Positions 8,175 to 17,433 are shown, numbered from the stretch's first letter. The stretch: DNA of 58,527 nucleotides from Planktothrix serta PCC 8927 (GCF_900010725.2 NZ_LR734877.1:169431-227957), one strand, 5' to 3'. A program made the numbers and translations. The notes: generated by a model from the sequence alone, not told the origin.

Positions 8175-8663
8175 ATGTTAGAAAACCTTAAAATTGCTTT
8201 AATCGAAGCAATTGAAGATGAATACAAAGCCAGGGCAACTTATCGCTCGATCCTGAATAAATTTGGAGCAATTCGCCCCTTTGTCAACATTGTTGAGTCG
8301 GAGGAACGTCATATTCGGGTGCTGATTCCTTTGTTCTGGAAATATGAAATTCCCATTCCCGAAGATAATTGGCAAGGACGAGTTGAAGTTCCAAACTCTG
8401 TGCAAGAAGCGTGTCAAGCGGGTGTGCAAGCTGAAATTGAAAACGCAGAAATGTATCAGCGATTGCTGAATTTAACCCAAGGCTATCATGAGGTACAACG
8501 GGTTTTTTTGAATTTGCAATCGGCATCCCAAAATAATCATTTGCGTGCTTTTCAACGCTGTGCAGAGCGAGGAAATTCCCAATCCGATCAAGAAAGAGGA
8601 GAAGGACACCGACAGGGGCGAGGTTGTAGAGGAAGGAGAGGGCAGAGAATGGGATTAAGGTAA
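8175..8663 (+). CDS. Ferritin-like diiron-fold protein (DUF2202/rubrerythrin-like)
   Basis: A 162-residue protein. Residues 1-130 look like a four-helix ferritin-like bundle with metal-ligand patterns: Glu residues in EAIEDEYKA, an ExxH motif in ESEERHIR (Glu43, His46), ENAEMYQRLL in the third helix and SASQNNHLRAFQRC in the fourth. The last 30 residues are a Gly/Arg-rich basic tail. It starts 24 bases after the ferritin relic and may replace it functionally; that is inference. The metal and substrate are unknown. A strong hairpin repeat follows the stop. Confidence 0.75.
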   Translation: MLENLKIALIEAIEDEYKARATYRSILNKFGAIRPFVNIVESEERHIRVLIPLFWKYEIPIPEDNWQGRVEVPNSVQEACQAGVQAEIENAEMYQRLLNLTQGYHEVQRVFLNLQSASQNNHLRAFQRCAERGNSQSDQERGEGHRQGRGCRGRRGQRMGLR

Positions 8664-8670
8664 AAGAACT

Positions 8671-8727
8671 TAGTTGGGCTTTAGCCCTGATAATGCCTGG
8701 TTTCATCAGAGGGCTAAAGCCCAACTA
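8671..8727. repeat. Palindromic repeat, TAGTTGGGCTTTAGCCCT family
   Basis: Perfect 18-base arms at 8671-8688 and 8710-8727 flank a 21-base loop. It sits between the convergent ends of the ferritin-like gene and cbiO and could serve as a two-way terminator. A close relative occurs at 42198-42250, so this is a dispersed repeat. Confidence 0.75.
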
Positions 8728-8749
8728 CATACAAAGAATCAGACTAATC

Positions 8750-9634
8750 TTATTGGCAATGTTGATATTGCATCAAACGCGATCGCAATTCTGCCACTGT
8801 TTTCGGAGGGGATTCGCGTTCGCGTAGCGTGCCGTTAGCCGTATCGCGGAATGCCATCGGCAGTGCATTCCAAATTTCCCACAACGTAGGCATTCCCAAT
8901 TCTAACTGTTCTAGCAATGTAACATTATTAAACACTTGATCGGCCTGATCGGACACCAGCACCCGCCCTTGATGCAGTACGATCGCCCAATCTGCCCAAC
9001 CATAAGCTAGATCGAGATCGTGAGTTGCCATCACAATTGTAGTTCCATTACCATGAATGCGGTCTAATTCCTGCATTAAATGGCGAGTTTGCAACCGATC
9101 TAAATAAGCTGTCGGTTCATCAAGTAATAATAATTGCGGTTGTAACGCCATTACCCCAGCTAAAGCTACCCTTCTTTTTTGTCCCAAACTCAGATAATGT
9201 AACGGTCGATTAGCCAACTCTTGTAAGTTAAAATCACTCAAAGTTTGATCCAATCTTGCCACGATTTCTGACTGCGATAGTTGTAAATTACAAAGTCCAT
9301 AAGAAATATCTTCCTCTACAGTTGCCGCCACTAATTGTTGTTCGGGATCTTGAAACGCCAAGCCAATTCTTTGTCGCCATTGATTCAGCGATCGCGCCTG
9401 ATATTGCATCGGTTTACCTTGCCAAGAAATCACTCCCGCACTACAGCGATATAACCCATCTGCTAATAATAATAACGTCGATTTTCCACAGCCATTATGC
9501 CCTAAAATAGCTGTTCTTTTCCCGGCTGGAATAGACAGACTTAAATCTTCAATTGCCGCCTGATTTGCACCTGGATAGGTGTAAAATACATTTTCAAATT
9601 GCAGTAGAGATGGGCTATTATCCAAGATAATCAC
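8750..9634 (-). CDS. cbiO: Cobalt ECF transporter, ATP-binding subunit
   Basis: A 294-residue ABC ATPase of the energy-coupling-factor type that powers cobalt import with CbiMNQ. Walker A is GHNGCGKST, the Q-loop is in AFQDPEQQLV, the signature is LSLGQKRRVALAG, Walker B is LLLLDEPTAYLD, and the H-switch is MATHDLDLA. The Q-loop DPEQQ form is typical of ECF ATPases. I placed the start at GTG 9634, which overlaps the cbiQ stop as GTGA; an upstream TTG at 9670 would add 12 residues. It is the last gene of the cbiMNQO operon and ends near a dispersed hairpin. Confidence 0.92.
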   Translation of the reverse strand: MIILDNSPSLLQFENVFYTYPGANQAAIEDLSLSIPAGKRTAILGHNGCGKSTLLLLADGLYRCSAGVISWQGKPMQYQARSLNQWRQRIGLAFQDPEQQLVAATVEEDISYGLCNLQLSQSEIVARLDQTLSDFNLQELANRPLHYLSLGQKRRVALAGVMALQPQLLLLDEPTAYLDRLQTRHLMQELDRIHGNGTTIVMATHDLDLAYGWADWAIVLHQGRVLVSDQADQVFNNVTLLEQLELGMPTLWEIWNALPMAFRDTANGTLRERESPPKTVAELRSRLMQYQHCQ

Positions 9635-10422
9635 CAAAATTTTAACTCGAAAATCACTAACCCAATACAACCCAATAGAGATTCTAGGGCATAGCGTTGG
9701 GAATAGTTATAGGACTGAGTTGAATAAACTTGAAACTGTCCGTTAAAACCCCGCGCCGTCAGTCCCAGAGAAAATTGTTGATAGCGTTGTAGCGATCGCA
9801 CTACCAACTGTCCTGCCAACAATGCTACACTTTGCATCCAGCGTTGACGAGTACGATAACCGCCTCGCGCTGCCATCGCTAACTGAAGTTGAGTTGCTAC
9901 ATCAAGGAATAAAAATACAAATCGATACATTAAAAGTAATAGATCTAGTAATACGGGAGGGAAACGACATTGACGCAAAATAGATAGTAACTCAGCAAAA
10001 GGAATCGTGAATAAAATAAACAGCAAACAGGAAAAACAAGCCAGCGATCGCATGACAATTTCCATCGCTTGCATCAATCCAGAATAACTCACAAACAGAT
10101 ACCAATTACCAATTACCAATCCACCTAAAGAATTAGCCTGAATAGCTGTAATTTCATCAAGAGCGATCGCATTTATTAACAATGCGGGTAAGCTAGTCAG
10201 TAGAAAGATACTTACAACTCCCAAAACACGCCCATATACTTTAATTGGAATGCGAGCATAGCCGATCGTCCACAGATTCAACCAAACAAAAATAGCTGCT
10301 TGCGTGAGAGGATGAGCCAGTAAAGCGATCGCTAAAGTAGTTAACGCAAATAGCAACTTTTGTAAAGGGGGTAATTGCTTGAGGTGATTGGTATAGGCAT
10401 AAGCATCGAGATAATGGTGCAT
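9631..10422 (-). CDS. cbiQ: Cobalt ECF transporter, transmembrane subunit
   Basis: A 263-residue EcfT/CbiQ membrane protein with about five hydrophobic segments and the two cytoplasmic Ala-Arg-Gly coupling motifs, MAARGGYRTR and LTARGFNG, that contact the ATPases. Start ATG 10422; the cbiN stop is 38 bases upstream. The 3' end overlaps the cbiO start by four bases, which suggests translational coupling. It acts in the cytoplasmic membrane with CbiM as the metal-binding subunit. Confidence 0.92.
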   Translation of the reverse strand: MHHYLDAYAYTNHLKQLPPLQKLLFALTTLAIALLAHPLTQAAIFVWLNLWTIGYARIPIKVYGRVLGVVSIFLLTSLPALLINAIALDEITAIQANSLGGLVIGNWYLFVSYSGLMQAMEIVMRSLACFSCLLFILFTIPFAELLSILRQCRFPPVLLDLLLLMYRFVFLFLDVATQLQLAMAARGGYRTRQRWMQSVALLAGQLVVRSLQRYQQFSLGLTARGFNGQFQVYSTQSYNYSQRYALESLLGCIGLVIFELKFW

Positions 10423-10460
10423 TGGTTATGGGTTGGTTTTTGTTTGTGGGTTAGCACAAA

Positions 10461-10781
10461 TTATCGGATTTTGGTTGATTTTCCTGCGATTCGGTGTTGT
10501 TCTTGCCTACCACGATATAATCCGATCGCATAGCCAATTACTCCCGCTCCCAGTCCCGCTTGCAAAGCAAATAAAAGCGATTCAATTTCACCACTAGCAG
10601 GCTCAAAAATGGGAGTCGCCCAAGGTTTATAGTTAGGATTTACCTCTTGAATAGCCGCCTCGGCTGCACCATCGGCTCCCCCAAACTCGGCTCCCCGAAC
10701 TAGAATTAAAGGAGCGATCGCTAAAGCCGTCACGCCCAATACCAGTAACCCATTATTCCAACTTTTGCGAGAAACTTGCAT
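10461..10781 (-). CDS. cbiN: Cobalt transport accessory protein CbiN
   Basis: A 106-residue protein with an N-terminal transmembrane helix (about 10-28), an acidic periplasmic loop containing GADGAAEAAIQEVNP and YKPWATPIFEP, and a second helix (about 65-88). This is the CbiN plan, in which a small two-helix protein helps load cobalt into CbiM. Its start is three bases after the cbiM stop. CbiN specifically marks cobalt (CbiMNQO) rather than many nickel systems, agreeing with the cobalamin riboswitch upstream. Confidence 0.9.
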   Translation of the reverse strand: MQVSRKSWNNGLLVLGVTALAIAPLILVRGAEFGGADGAAEAAIQEVNPNYKPWATPIFEPASGEIESLLFALQAGLGAGVIGYAIGLYRGRQEQHRIAGKSTKIR

Positions 10782-10784
10782 TTC

Positions 10785-11540
10785 TTAGGCTCCTTCTTTA
10801 ATCACATTTAGCGTTTGTAACTCTTGGTAGTTATAGGTGACAAGCCAGTTCCACACCAGCACCGTTAGCAAACCTTCACTAAGAGCTAAAGGCACTTGAG
10901 TCAGAGCAAAAATACCCGCAAACTTAACAAATGCTGCCCCTATTCCTCCTACTTCTGCCGGAAATGCCAGTGCTAGTTGTACTGAAGTCATCACATAAGT
11001 GAGCAAATCTGCTAAAGAAGCCGCCAGAAAAATAGCCAGAGTTTGTCTACCGCTTGCTTTGATCACCAGTTGATAGATGCCGTAGGCGACAAATGGGCCA
11101 ACTACTGCCATTGAAACCGCGTTTGCGCCCAAAGTTGTTAAGCCACCATGAGCCAATAGTAACGCCTGAAATAACAACACCAAAGCGCCTAGAACAGACA
11201 TTACGGATGGCCCAAATAGCACCGCACCCAATCCAGTCCCCGTAGGATGGGAACAACTCCCGGTGACAGAGGGAATTTTCAATGCAGAGAGGACGAAAGT
11301 AAACGCTCCTGCTAGTGCTAGAAGTAACTTAGTTTCGGGATGCTGACGGGTGATGCGCGTAATTGATCGCAAACCCCAAACAAAGAAAGGAATAAATACT
11401 ACCCACCAGAATATTGCCCACTGTACTGGTAAAAATCCTTCCATAATGTGCATTGCATGGGCAGGAGTAGGTGATGCAATTACTAGATAAAAACTCAACC
11501 CTGCCATCATTATCAGGCGCAACCATTTATGCTGTTTCAT
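10785..11540 (-). CDS. cbiM: Cobalt ECF transporter, substrate-binding subunit
   Basis: A 251-residue protein with a signal peptide ending around PTPAHA, followed by MHIMEGFLP. In this family the leader is removed so that the new N-terminal Met-His inserts into the core and binds Co(II); the conserved MHIMEG is directly visible. Several membrane helices follow, with a conserved [18 protein letters not shown] loop. It is the first gene of cbiMNQO, and the riboswitch at about 11830-11951 lies 290 bases upstream on the same strand. Confidence 0.95.
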   Translation of the reverse strand: MKQHKWLRLIMMAGLSFYLVIASPTPAHAMHIMEGFLPVQWAIFWWVVFIPFFVWGLRSITRITRQHPETKLLLALAGAFTFVLSALKIPSVTGSCSHPTGTGLGAVLFGPSVMSVLGALVLLFQALLLAHGGLTTLGANAVSMAVVGPFVAYGIYQLVIKASGRQTLAIFLAASLADLLTYVMTSVQLALAFPAEVGGIGAAFVKFAGIFALTQVPLALSEGLLTVLVWNWLVTYNYQELQTLNVIKEGA

Positions 11541-11595
11541 ACAAGGTTCAAATATCGCAACTTATCAGCCAAAAGTGTTTTTCAAACCCCATAAA

Positions 11596-11793
11596 TTAAT
11601 ATTGGTCGCTCAATACTTTTTCCAGCCGAATTGCGATCGCTAAATAGGTTAATCGAAACCAATAATTTGTAGGGATAAACGATGCTGCTACTCCCATAGC
11701 GATGGCAATTAAGCCAAAGTATCAAAACCGAATCCAGGCAATAGCTTGACAACCAATGATGTATTTTGAATCGAAAAAAGCTTGGGTTAGACA
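11596..11793 (-). pseudogene. Decayed reading frame in the cbiM leader
   Basis: Between the riboswitch and cbiM the minus strand reads SCLTQAFFDSKYIIGCQAI, a TGA stop, then YFGLIAIAMGVAASFIPTN and YWFRLTYLAIAIRLEKVL before the stop at 11596-11598. The composition on both sides of the internal stop looks like real protein, perhaps the C-terminal part of a membrane-associated protein. There is no start codon. I do not recognise the family. Confidence 0.35.
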
Positions 11794-11829
11794 CGATCTG
11801 TACCTCGCAGATGTTGATATAAATAAACA

Positions 11830-11951
11830 CTGATCGGCGGGCATCCTGACTCAGAGACAGCAAAATCTCTTTACAGTTGCGGGACAGCGCCGGATTTACA
11901 CCGAACTTTCCCCCTTTCCTCCAACGACTGCTCCCCGTTGGAACCGATTGC
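11830..11951 (-). promoter_or_regulatory. Cobalamin riboswitch upstream of cbiMNQO
   Basis: Read on the minus strand, this shows the cobalamin riboswitch core in order: GGGAAAGTTCGGTGTAAATC, CCGGCGCTGTCCCGCAACTG, TAA, and the B12 box AGTCAGGATGCCCGCC. A 5' stem (CCAACGGGGAGCAGTCGTTGG) lies at the beginning. It should bind adenosylcobalamin or a related form and lower expression of the downstream cobalt importer when the cofactor is plentiful. The platform to cbiM is about 290 bases, longer than usual. The exact ends are approximate. Confidence 0.93.
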
Positions 11952-12085
11952 TTTTAGATATTAACACGCTGAGTGACTTTTGAAAAGTCTCAAGCGCAAA
12001 AATCTTGCTTCTCGATCCAAAAACATCACTCATCTCTGTATAATTTAATTCTTATTCTTTTTTACTCCCTAATCCTTTTTTGCAA

Positions 12086-13174
12086 ATGGCTAACACAGGT
12101 TATACCCTTCCGGTTTTTGCCGTTGCTTCTGCTAAAGCGGCATTTTTACACTTACAAAATCCCCTTGAGATGATCTCAGAAGTAGCTCTTGATTTGCTAC
12201 CGGATCGCGCCACAATTCCGGTACAACAAGTTGCTAATATTGATGTCGATAGTGCTTTAGCAATTACTCTTAGTGACCCCGGAGATAATTTAGATTTAAC
12301 GCGCAATACGCCGATTTGGGCTTATGTGAAATGGCAAGAACGTCAAACAGAACCTCTGATTTTAGAAGCGGGAGAAGGATTGGGAAAAACCCCATCGGGA
12401 GATCCGGCAATTTACAGATATGCTCGTCGCTTATTTGAGGCTAATTTGTTACCTTTGATTCCCGCCGATAAAACGATTACGATATCAATTATTTTACCCG
12501 AAGGTCGCCAGTTAGCTCAACGAACATCGAATGAGGCGTTTGGCATTTTGCAAGGGTTATCGCTATTAGGAACGAGTGGAATTTCTCAACCTCTTTCGAC
12601 TGAAGAACATCTGGAAGAATTGCGTCATAATTTGCAAATTATAGTTCAAAATAGAAAGGATTTAGTTTTTTGTATTGGCAGTCATGGAACCCATATCGCT
12701 CAAGATTTGGGTATTCCAGAAAATGCGATCGCACAAGCGGGAAACTGGGTTGGCCCCTTGTTAGTAGAAGCAGGACTGCGGGGTGCAAATTCGGTGTTAT
12801 TATTGGGCTATCAAGGAAAGTTAATTAAACTAGCTGGCGGGATTTTCAATACATCAAGTCATCTCGCCGATGCGAAGTTAGAAATTATTAGTGCGGCTGT
12901 GGTGAAAGCGGGTGGGAGTTTGGAAAATTTACGAGCAGTATTAGATACAAAAACGGCTGATGAAGCTTATAAACTATTAGTAGAAATAGGATTAGCCTCG
13001 CCAGTTTTTGATATTTTAGCAGAAACTATTAGTGAAAAAGCCCAAAAGTATGTGCAGAAGTATGGCAATGTTTTTCTAAAAATCGGTGTGATTTTGTTTG
13101 ATCGTCAAGGGAAAATTATTGCCCAAACTGCGATCGCTACTGAGTGGATCGCGCAATTAAAATTGGCAAAATAA
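12086..13174 (+). CDS. cbiD: Cobalt-precorrin-5B (C1)-methyltransferase CbiD
   Basis: A 362-residue CbiD enzyme of the oxygen-independent cobalamin pathway, which methylates C1 of the corrin ring. Family features are the NTGYTLPVFA start, EAGEGLGKTPSGDPAI (usual form GxGxGxxTxxG), GTSGISQPLS and the GSHGTHIAQDLG region. Start ATG 12086 is preferred; a TTG six bases upstream would add two residues. The gene diverges from the riboswitch/cbiMNQO unit and converges on the cobH-cobI unit, with its 3' end overlapping the cobI relic frame. Confidence 0.93.
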   Translation: MANTGYTLPVFAVASAKAAFLHLQNPLEMISEVALDLLPDRATIPVQQVANIDVDSALAITLSDPGDNLDLTRNTPIWAYVKWQERQTEPLILEAGEGLGKTPSGDPAIYRYARRLFEANLLPLIPADKTITISIILPEGRQLAQRTSNEAFGILQGLSLLGTSGISQPLSTEEHLEELRHNLQIIVQNRKDLVFCIGSHGTHIAQDLGIPENAIAQAGNWVGPLLVEAGLRGANSVLLLGYQGKLIKLAGGIFNTSSHLADAKLEIISAAVVKAGGSLENLRAVLDTKTADEAYKLLVEIGLASPVFDILAETISEKAQKYVQKYGNVFLKIGVILFDRQGKIIAQTAIATEWIAQLKLAK

Positions 13175-13340
13175 ATTCCCCCTTGAGTAGAGTTAGAAAC
13201 CCGGTTTCAATTGCGGATATTTTACAAGTAGGATAAGCAATTACCGGAACAGTTGTTAAAATTCGGTGTGCTTTTATTGTCAGCAATTCGGGATCGCCAG
13301 GGCCAATTCCTAATCCATAAAGTTTCCCTAATTTAGTCAT
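13137..13340 (-). pseudogene. cobI: Truncated cobI/cbiL (precorrin-2 C20-methyltransferase) start
   Basis: The frame starts MTKLGKLYGLGIGPGDPE and continues LLTIKAHRILTTVPVIAYPT, the conserved SAM-binding N terminus of CobI/CbiL, normally about 230-260 residues. After about residue 42 the homology ends, and the frame runs into sequence antisense to the end of cbiD and stops at 13137. The ATG overlaps the cobH stop as ATGA, so the original cobH-cobI operon junction survives. The rest of cobI appears to have been lost in a deletion that joined it to cbiD. C20 methylation must come from another copy, or the pathway is broken. Confidence 0.8.
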
Positions 13341-13972
13341 AATTCGTTCTCTTTTGCTAAGGCATTGACTGCTGCTGCCGCGATCGCACTTCCTCCCCTA
13401 CGTCCGTGCAGAGTAATAAATGGCACACCCCGGCTATTTGCTGCTAATTCCCTTTTCGATTCTGTCGCTCCCACAAATCCAACCGGAAAACCTAAAATTA
13501 AAGCAGGTTTTGCGACGCTTTCATCTAGCAATTCTAGTAAGTGAAAAAGTGCTGTTGGTGCATTACCAATTGCTACCACTGATCCGGCTAAATTCGGTCG
13601 CCAAAACTCTAAAGCGGCAGCCGATCGAGTATTATTAATTTGACGGGCTAACTCGGTCACTTCTGGATGATTGAGTGTACAAATAATCTGATTATTTTGG
13701 GATAAACGCGCTTTAGTAATTCCATTCGCTACCATTTGAGAATCACAGAGAATCGATGCACCCTGAGCAAGGGCATTTCGTCCGATTTTCACCGCATCCG
13801 ATGACGCTTCTAAATCTTGGGTTATATCTGTCATCCCACAGGAATGAATTAGACGAACCGCAACATGAGCTAAATCATCGGGTAGATTTTCTAAGTTAGT
13901 TTCAGCCCGAATAATTGCAAAAGATTTCCGGTAAATTTCGTCACCATTCCGCAGATATTCAATCATATTCAT
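13337..13972 (-). CDS. cobH: Precorrin-8X methylmutase
   Basis: A 211-residue CobH/CbiC enzyme that moves a methyl group from C11 to C12 to form hydrogenobyrinic or cobyrinic acid. The IHSCGMTDI segment carries the catalytic His, and VKIGRNALAQGASILCDSQM, GNAPTALFHLLELL and GFPVGFVGATESK are family blocks. I chose ATG 13972 because GGAGGA lies at good spacing upstream; a longer frame to 14023 has an untypical Arg-rich start. The stop overlaps the cobI relic start. Confidence 0.92.
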   Translation of the reverse strand: MNMIEYLRNGDEIYRKSFAIIRAETNLENLPDDLAHVAVRLIHSCGMTDITQDLEASSDAVKIGRNALAQGASILCDSQMVANGITKARLSQNNQIICTLNHPEVTELARQINNTRSAAALEFWRPNLAGSVVAIGNAPTALFHLLELLDESVAKPALILGFPVGFVGATESKRELAANSRGVPFITLHGRRGGSAIAAAAVNALAKENEL

Positions 13973-14217
13973 CTTTCTTCCTCCCGGTCGAATCGCACCA
14001 TAGCGCCGCTTCTCCCGTTCCACCTAAAATCAATACTCTTTTCAACTCTACACCAATTAACAATCCTCGTCCTCTTGTTTCATAGATTTCAACCTAACAC
14101 GATCGCCAAATCCAGTCAAGTTCTATTTCATTCACCTTATCCCCTGAGAGGGGATTGCCATTAAAAACTAATCTGCTACAATATTTATTGCCAGAAAGCG
14201 ATCAGATTTTAAATAAT

Positions 14218-14985
14218 ATGACTCAAAAACAATGGTACGAATCCCTGTTCGAGAATTACGGACAAAAATATGATTCCGAGAATTTTACACAAGGGACAAT
14301 TGGTGAGTGTGATTTCATAGAAAAAGAACTAGAATTTAATAAGTCCTTAAAAATATTAGATGTGGGATGTGGTACAGGAAGACATACAATTGAACTGACA
14401 AAGCGGGGATATTCTGTTACGGGAATTGATTTATCCCAATCCCAGCTTCAAAGGGCAAAGGATAAAGCCAAAAGTGAAAATTTGAGCATTGATTTTCAGC
14501 AGCAGGATGCTAGAAATTTGCCATTTAATCAGGAATTTGATGCAGCGATAATGCTTTGCGAGGGAGGATTTTCGCTCATGGAAACTGATGAAATGAACTT
14601 TGAAATCCTGAAAAATGTCACCCGATCGCTAAAGACAAATGCTAAATTTATATTTACAACTTTAAATGGATTATTCCCATTATATCACTCGGTTGAGCAA
14701 TTCTATGAATCAGCAACGGAAGTAGGAAATGCTACCTACAAAAGCAATAGTTTTGACTTGATGACATTCCGGGAGCATAACATAACGGAATTTGAAGATG
14801 ACCTGGGAAACAAGAAATCTCTTGCCTGTAATGAAAGGTATTATGTGCCGAGCGAAATTACCTGGTTACTTAAATCTCTGGGTTACAGCAGCATAGATAT
14901 TTATGGTGCCAAACTGGGTGCATTTTCCAGAAATGACAAATTAACAACGGTCGATTTTGAGATGCTTGTTATTGCTGAAAAATAA
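14218..14985 (+). CDS. Class I SAM-dependent methyltransferase
   Basis: A 255-residue Rossmann-fold methyltransferase. Motif I is LKILDVGCGTGRHTIEL, motif II is SVTGIDLSQSQL, then FQQQDARNLPF and FDAAIMLCEGGFSLME. The substrate is unknown; the overall plan is like small-molecule methyltransferases. ATG 14218 gives a start (MTQKQWYESLFENYG) typical of this group; a TTG at 14155 is less likely. It is flanked by convergent or divergent genes and seems to be a single unit. Confidence 0.8.
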   Translation: MTQKQWYESLFENYGQKYDSENFTQGTIGECDFIEKELEFNKSLKILDVGCGTGRHTIELTKRGYSVTGIDLSQSQLQRAKDKAKSENLSIDFQQQDARNLPFNQEFDAAIMLCEGGFSLMETDEMNFEILKNVTRSLKTNAKFIFTTLNGLFPLYHSVEQFYESATEVGNATYKSNSFDLMTFREHNITEFEDDLGNKKSLACNERYYVPSEITWLLKSLGYSSIDIYGAKLGAFSRNDKLTTVDFEMLVIAEK

Positions 14986-15024
14986 TTTTGTAATTTGTCC
15001 TTACTCGCTCAATCAGAACTGAAC

Positions 15025-17433
15025 TTAATAGGGAAATTCAACGGTAAAAGTTGTTATATTTTGATTACTTTCAACTTGAATTGTTCCGCCTAATTGTGCA
15101 ACTAACTTTTGCACTAAAGCTAACCCTAACCCGGTTCCTCCTTGCTTCCAGGGGTCTGCATTCGGAACTCGATAAAACTTCTCAAAAATTCGGGGAAGTT
15201 CTTTTTGAGGAATTTCAGCTTGATTGCGAATCACAATTTGTAAGGCAGCGGAAATTGGGGGAGAGGGGAGAGGAATATCTTGTTTCTTTTTTTTGCGTTT
15301 ACTTTTGGTTTCTGCGGTTAATTCTCGCCAGTTAGACAAACCCTGATAATGAATTCCTAGAAAAATTTCTCCCCCATTGGGTGTATATTTGCAGGCATTA
15401 TTTAACAGTTCTGCGAGAATTCGTTCTAAACTATTACAATTGGTTTTTATAGGTTTTAAATGAGGATAATAGGCGACATTTAGCACCTGATGACGTTCTT
15501 GGGTGCGGGAATAAAAGGGAGTGACAATATTAGGCAACCATTCCAATAAATCTAAACTTTCAATAGCAATGGGTGTGGAAGAAGATTCTAACCGTTGTAA
15601 ATCCAATAAATCATTAATTAAATTAGTTTCTCGAATACATTCAGATCCTAAAATCTCTAAATACTTTTGACCTCGCTCGGAATTGGGGGCAATTTTTAAC
15701 ATATGAATTGCCATTTTCATATTAGCTAAAGGAGTCCGCAGTTCATGGGAAACGGTACTTAAAAAGTCATCCTTGAGAATATTTAACTGTTGAAGTTCTT
15801 GAACTTTCTGCTGGAGTTCTGCGGTTCGATCTTGAACTTGACGTTCTAAATCGGTATTTAAAGCTTGAACTTGTTGATATAATTGAGCTTGTTGAATGGC
15901 GATCGCTAATTGAGTGGCAAGCTGTTGTAATAATATTGTTTCTGAGGGTTGCCAATGACGAGAACCTGAACACTGATGTGCCGTAATCATACCCCAAAGT
16001 TGCCCATCTTGTAGAATCGGAACGATGAGATAAGCGGCAACTTCCTGTTTTTTTAACTGACGAATTTCTTCAGGAGTTAAGGAAGATTTGTAAATATCGG
16101 AAATGGCATAAATATTATCATGTTCAAAGACGGTTAAATAACATTGAGCCGAGTCTTTGAAAAGCTGATCATTGGTGAGAGATTTCCATCCAACTGCAAC
16201 GGATTCAGCCACTAATTTTCCCGTTTCCTCCGATTCAAGATGATAAATAAAAACCCGATCAGCCTCTAAAAATTGCCGAACTTCAGCGACCGTTGCATTC
16301 AGAATTTCATCTAAATTTAAAGATTGATGAATTCTCATAGAAATTTTCGCTAATAGTCGTTCTCGTTGTAACTGTTCATGAACTTTAGACGTGCGTTCTT
16401 GAACTTGTTTTTCAAGTTCAGCATTACGACTTTTTAAAAGTTCTACTTTTTCAGTTTGTAATTGATTAACCGATTGCTGTAATTGTCTAACAACCCGATA
16501 CATTTCCGTCGGGTCAAGCATTCTTAATAAACTAACTTGTGTAATGATTCCTAACAATTCGCCTTCATCGCCACAGACAACTAATCGTTGTACCTGTTGC
16601 TTTTGCATTTCTTGATGCGCCATCCATAAAGAATCATTTGCTTTTAAATAAAAGCATAAAGTTCCCATTACCGTTGTTGCGGGAGTAACGGTTAAATCTA
16701 ATTCTAAAAATTGCGCTTCAACAATATCCTGTTCTGTTACTAATCCAACGGGAGTCAATTTTTTCTGAGTTCCTGTCTGAAAAATAACCACACAACTCGC
16801 TTGATGTGCTGCCATCATTTGGGCTAAACTTAATACCGAAGTTGTCATTGGAGCCGTCACAACTTGGGTCGTCATTTCATCTCCAACTCGTCGCAATCTT
16901 AAAATATTAGAAGGTTGTAAAACTCGACGAATCCGTTCTGGGGTAATCACTCCCACTAATTGCCCTCGACTATCTAAAACGGGTAAATGGAGGATTTGAT
17001 GTTGTCGAAATAAGGATAAAGCCGTAAAAATATCTTGATCATCAGATTCTGTTAAACTAACAGAAACCGGAGACATAATTTCAGCCACTCGAATTTTATG
17101 CAGTGGTGCTTCTGTTAAATTATCTAAAATTCCAGTCGCCATTAACTGAACAATATCCCGTTCTGTTACAATTCCTAAAAGGGAGGAAGGTTGAGGTTGT
17201 TCATCAGGAAGAATATGGATGATTTCTTCTGAATCTTGATGAATAACTAACACGCAACTTGCCCTAGAATCTTCTACAGAAGAATTACTAGGGTTTAAGA
17301 GGCAAGAATTCTGAGATTGACCCAGCAACTTAATTACATCTGCTAAAGAAGTTTCTGGTGTTACGATAAATGGGTTGCGATCAATTGCCTGTTCTAAAGC
17401 CGATGAATACCGCACAGACTGATAAAATTCCAT
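15025..17433 (-). CDS. Sensor histidine kinase with four CBS motifs and a GAF domain
   Basis: An 802-residue soluble kinase. Residues 1-310 hold four CBS motifs (two Bateman modules), including GIVTERDIVQL, GVITPERIRRVL, GLVTEQDIVEA and GIITQVSLLRML. A coiled coil follows, then a phytochrome-like GAF domain at about 360-510 (VFIYHLESEE, AAYLIVPILQDGQLWGMI). A second helix leads into HisKA with FLSTVSHELRTPLANMKM (the phospho-His). The ATPase has NNACKYTPNGGE and GGTGLGLALVQK. There are no membrane segments, so it probably senses adenine nucleotides through CBS and another ligand through GAF. The GAF has no clear chromophore-binding Cys. No partner response regulator is adjacent. Confidence 0.9.
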   Translation of the reverse strand: MEFYQSVRYSSALEQAIDRNPFIVTPETSLADVIKLLGQSQNSCLLNPSNSSVEDSRASCVLVIHQDSEEIIHILPDEQPQPSSLLGIVTERDIVQLMATGILDNLTEAPLHKIRVAEIMSPVSVSLTESDDQDIFTALSLFRQHQILHLPVLDSRGQLVGVITPERIRRVLQPSNILRLRRVGDEMTTQVVTAPMTTSVLSLAQMMAAHQASCVVIFQTGTQKKLTPVGLVTEQDIVEAQFLELDLTVTPATTVMGTLCFYLKANDSLWMAHQEMQKQQVQRLVVCGDEGELLGIITQVSLLRMLDPTEMYRVVRQLQQSVNQLQTEKVELLKSRNAELEKQVQERTSKVHEQLQRERLLAKISMRIHQSLNLDEILNATVAEVRQFLEADRVFIYHLESEETGKLVAESVAVGWKSLTNDQLFKDSAQCYLTVFEHDNIYAISDIYKSSLTPEEIRQLKKQEVAAYLIVPILQDGQLWGMITAHQCSGSRHWQPSETILLQQLATQLAIAIQQAQLYQQVQALNTDLERQVQDRTAELQQKVQELQQLNILKDDFLSTVSHELRTPLANMKMAIHMLKIAPNSERGQKYLEILGSECIRETNLINDLLDLQRLESSSTPIAIESLDLLEWLPNIVTPFYSRTQERHQVLNVAYYPHLKPIKTNCNSLERILAELLNNACKYTPNGGEIFLGIHYQGLSNWRELTAETKSKRKKKKQDIPLPSPPISAALQIVIRNQAEIPQKELPRIFEKFYRVPNADPWKQGGTGLGLALVQKLVAQLGGTIQVESNQNITTFTVEFPY

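Noticed and set aside
8750-11540. Nickel importer (NikMNQO)
   Set aside because: CbiN is present and the operon is behind a cobalamin riboswitch, both pointing to cobalt.
11582-11863. Open frame of 93 codons on the minus strand across the cbiM leader
   Set aside because: It starts within the cobalamin riboswitch and its residues look unlike protein; the neighbouring frame, although broken by one stop, looks more protein-like.
13973-14023. N-terminal extension of CobH
   Set aside because: The 17 extra residues are Arg-rich and atypical, and GGAGGA sits just before ATG 13972.
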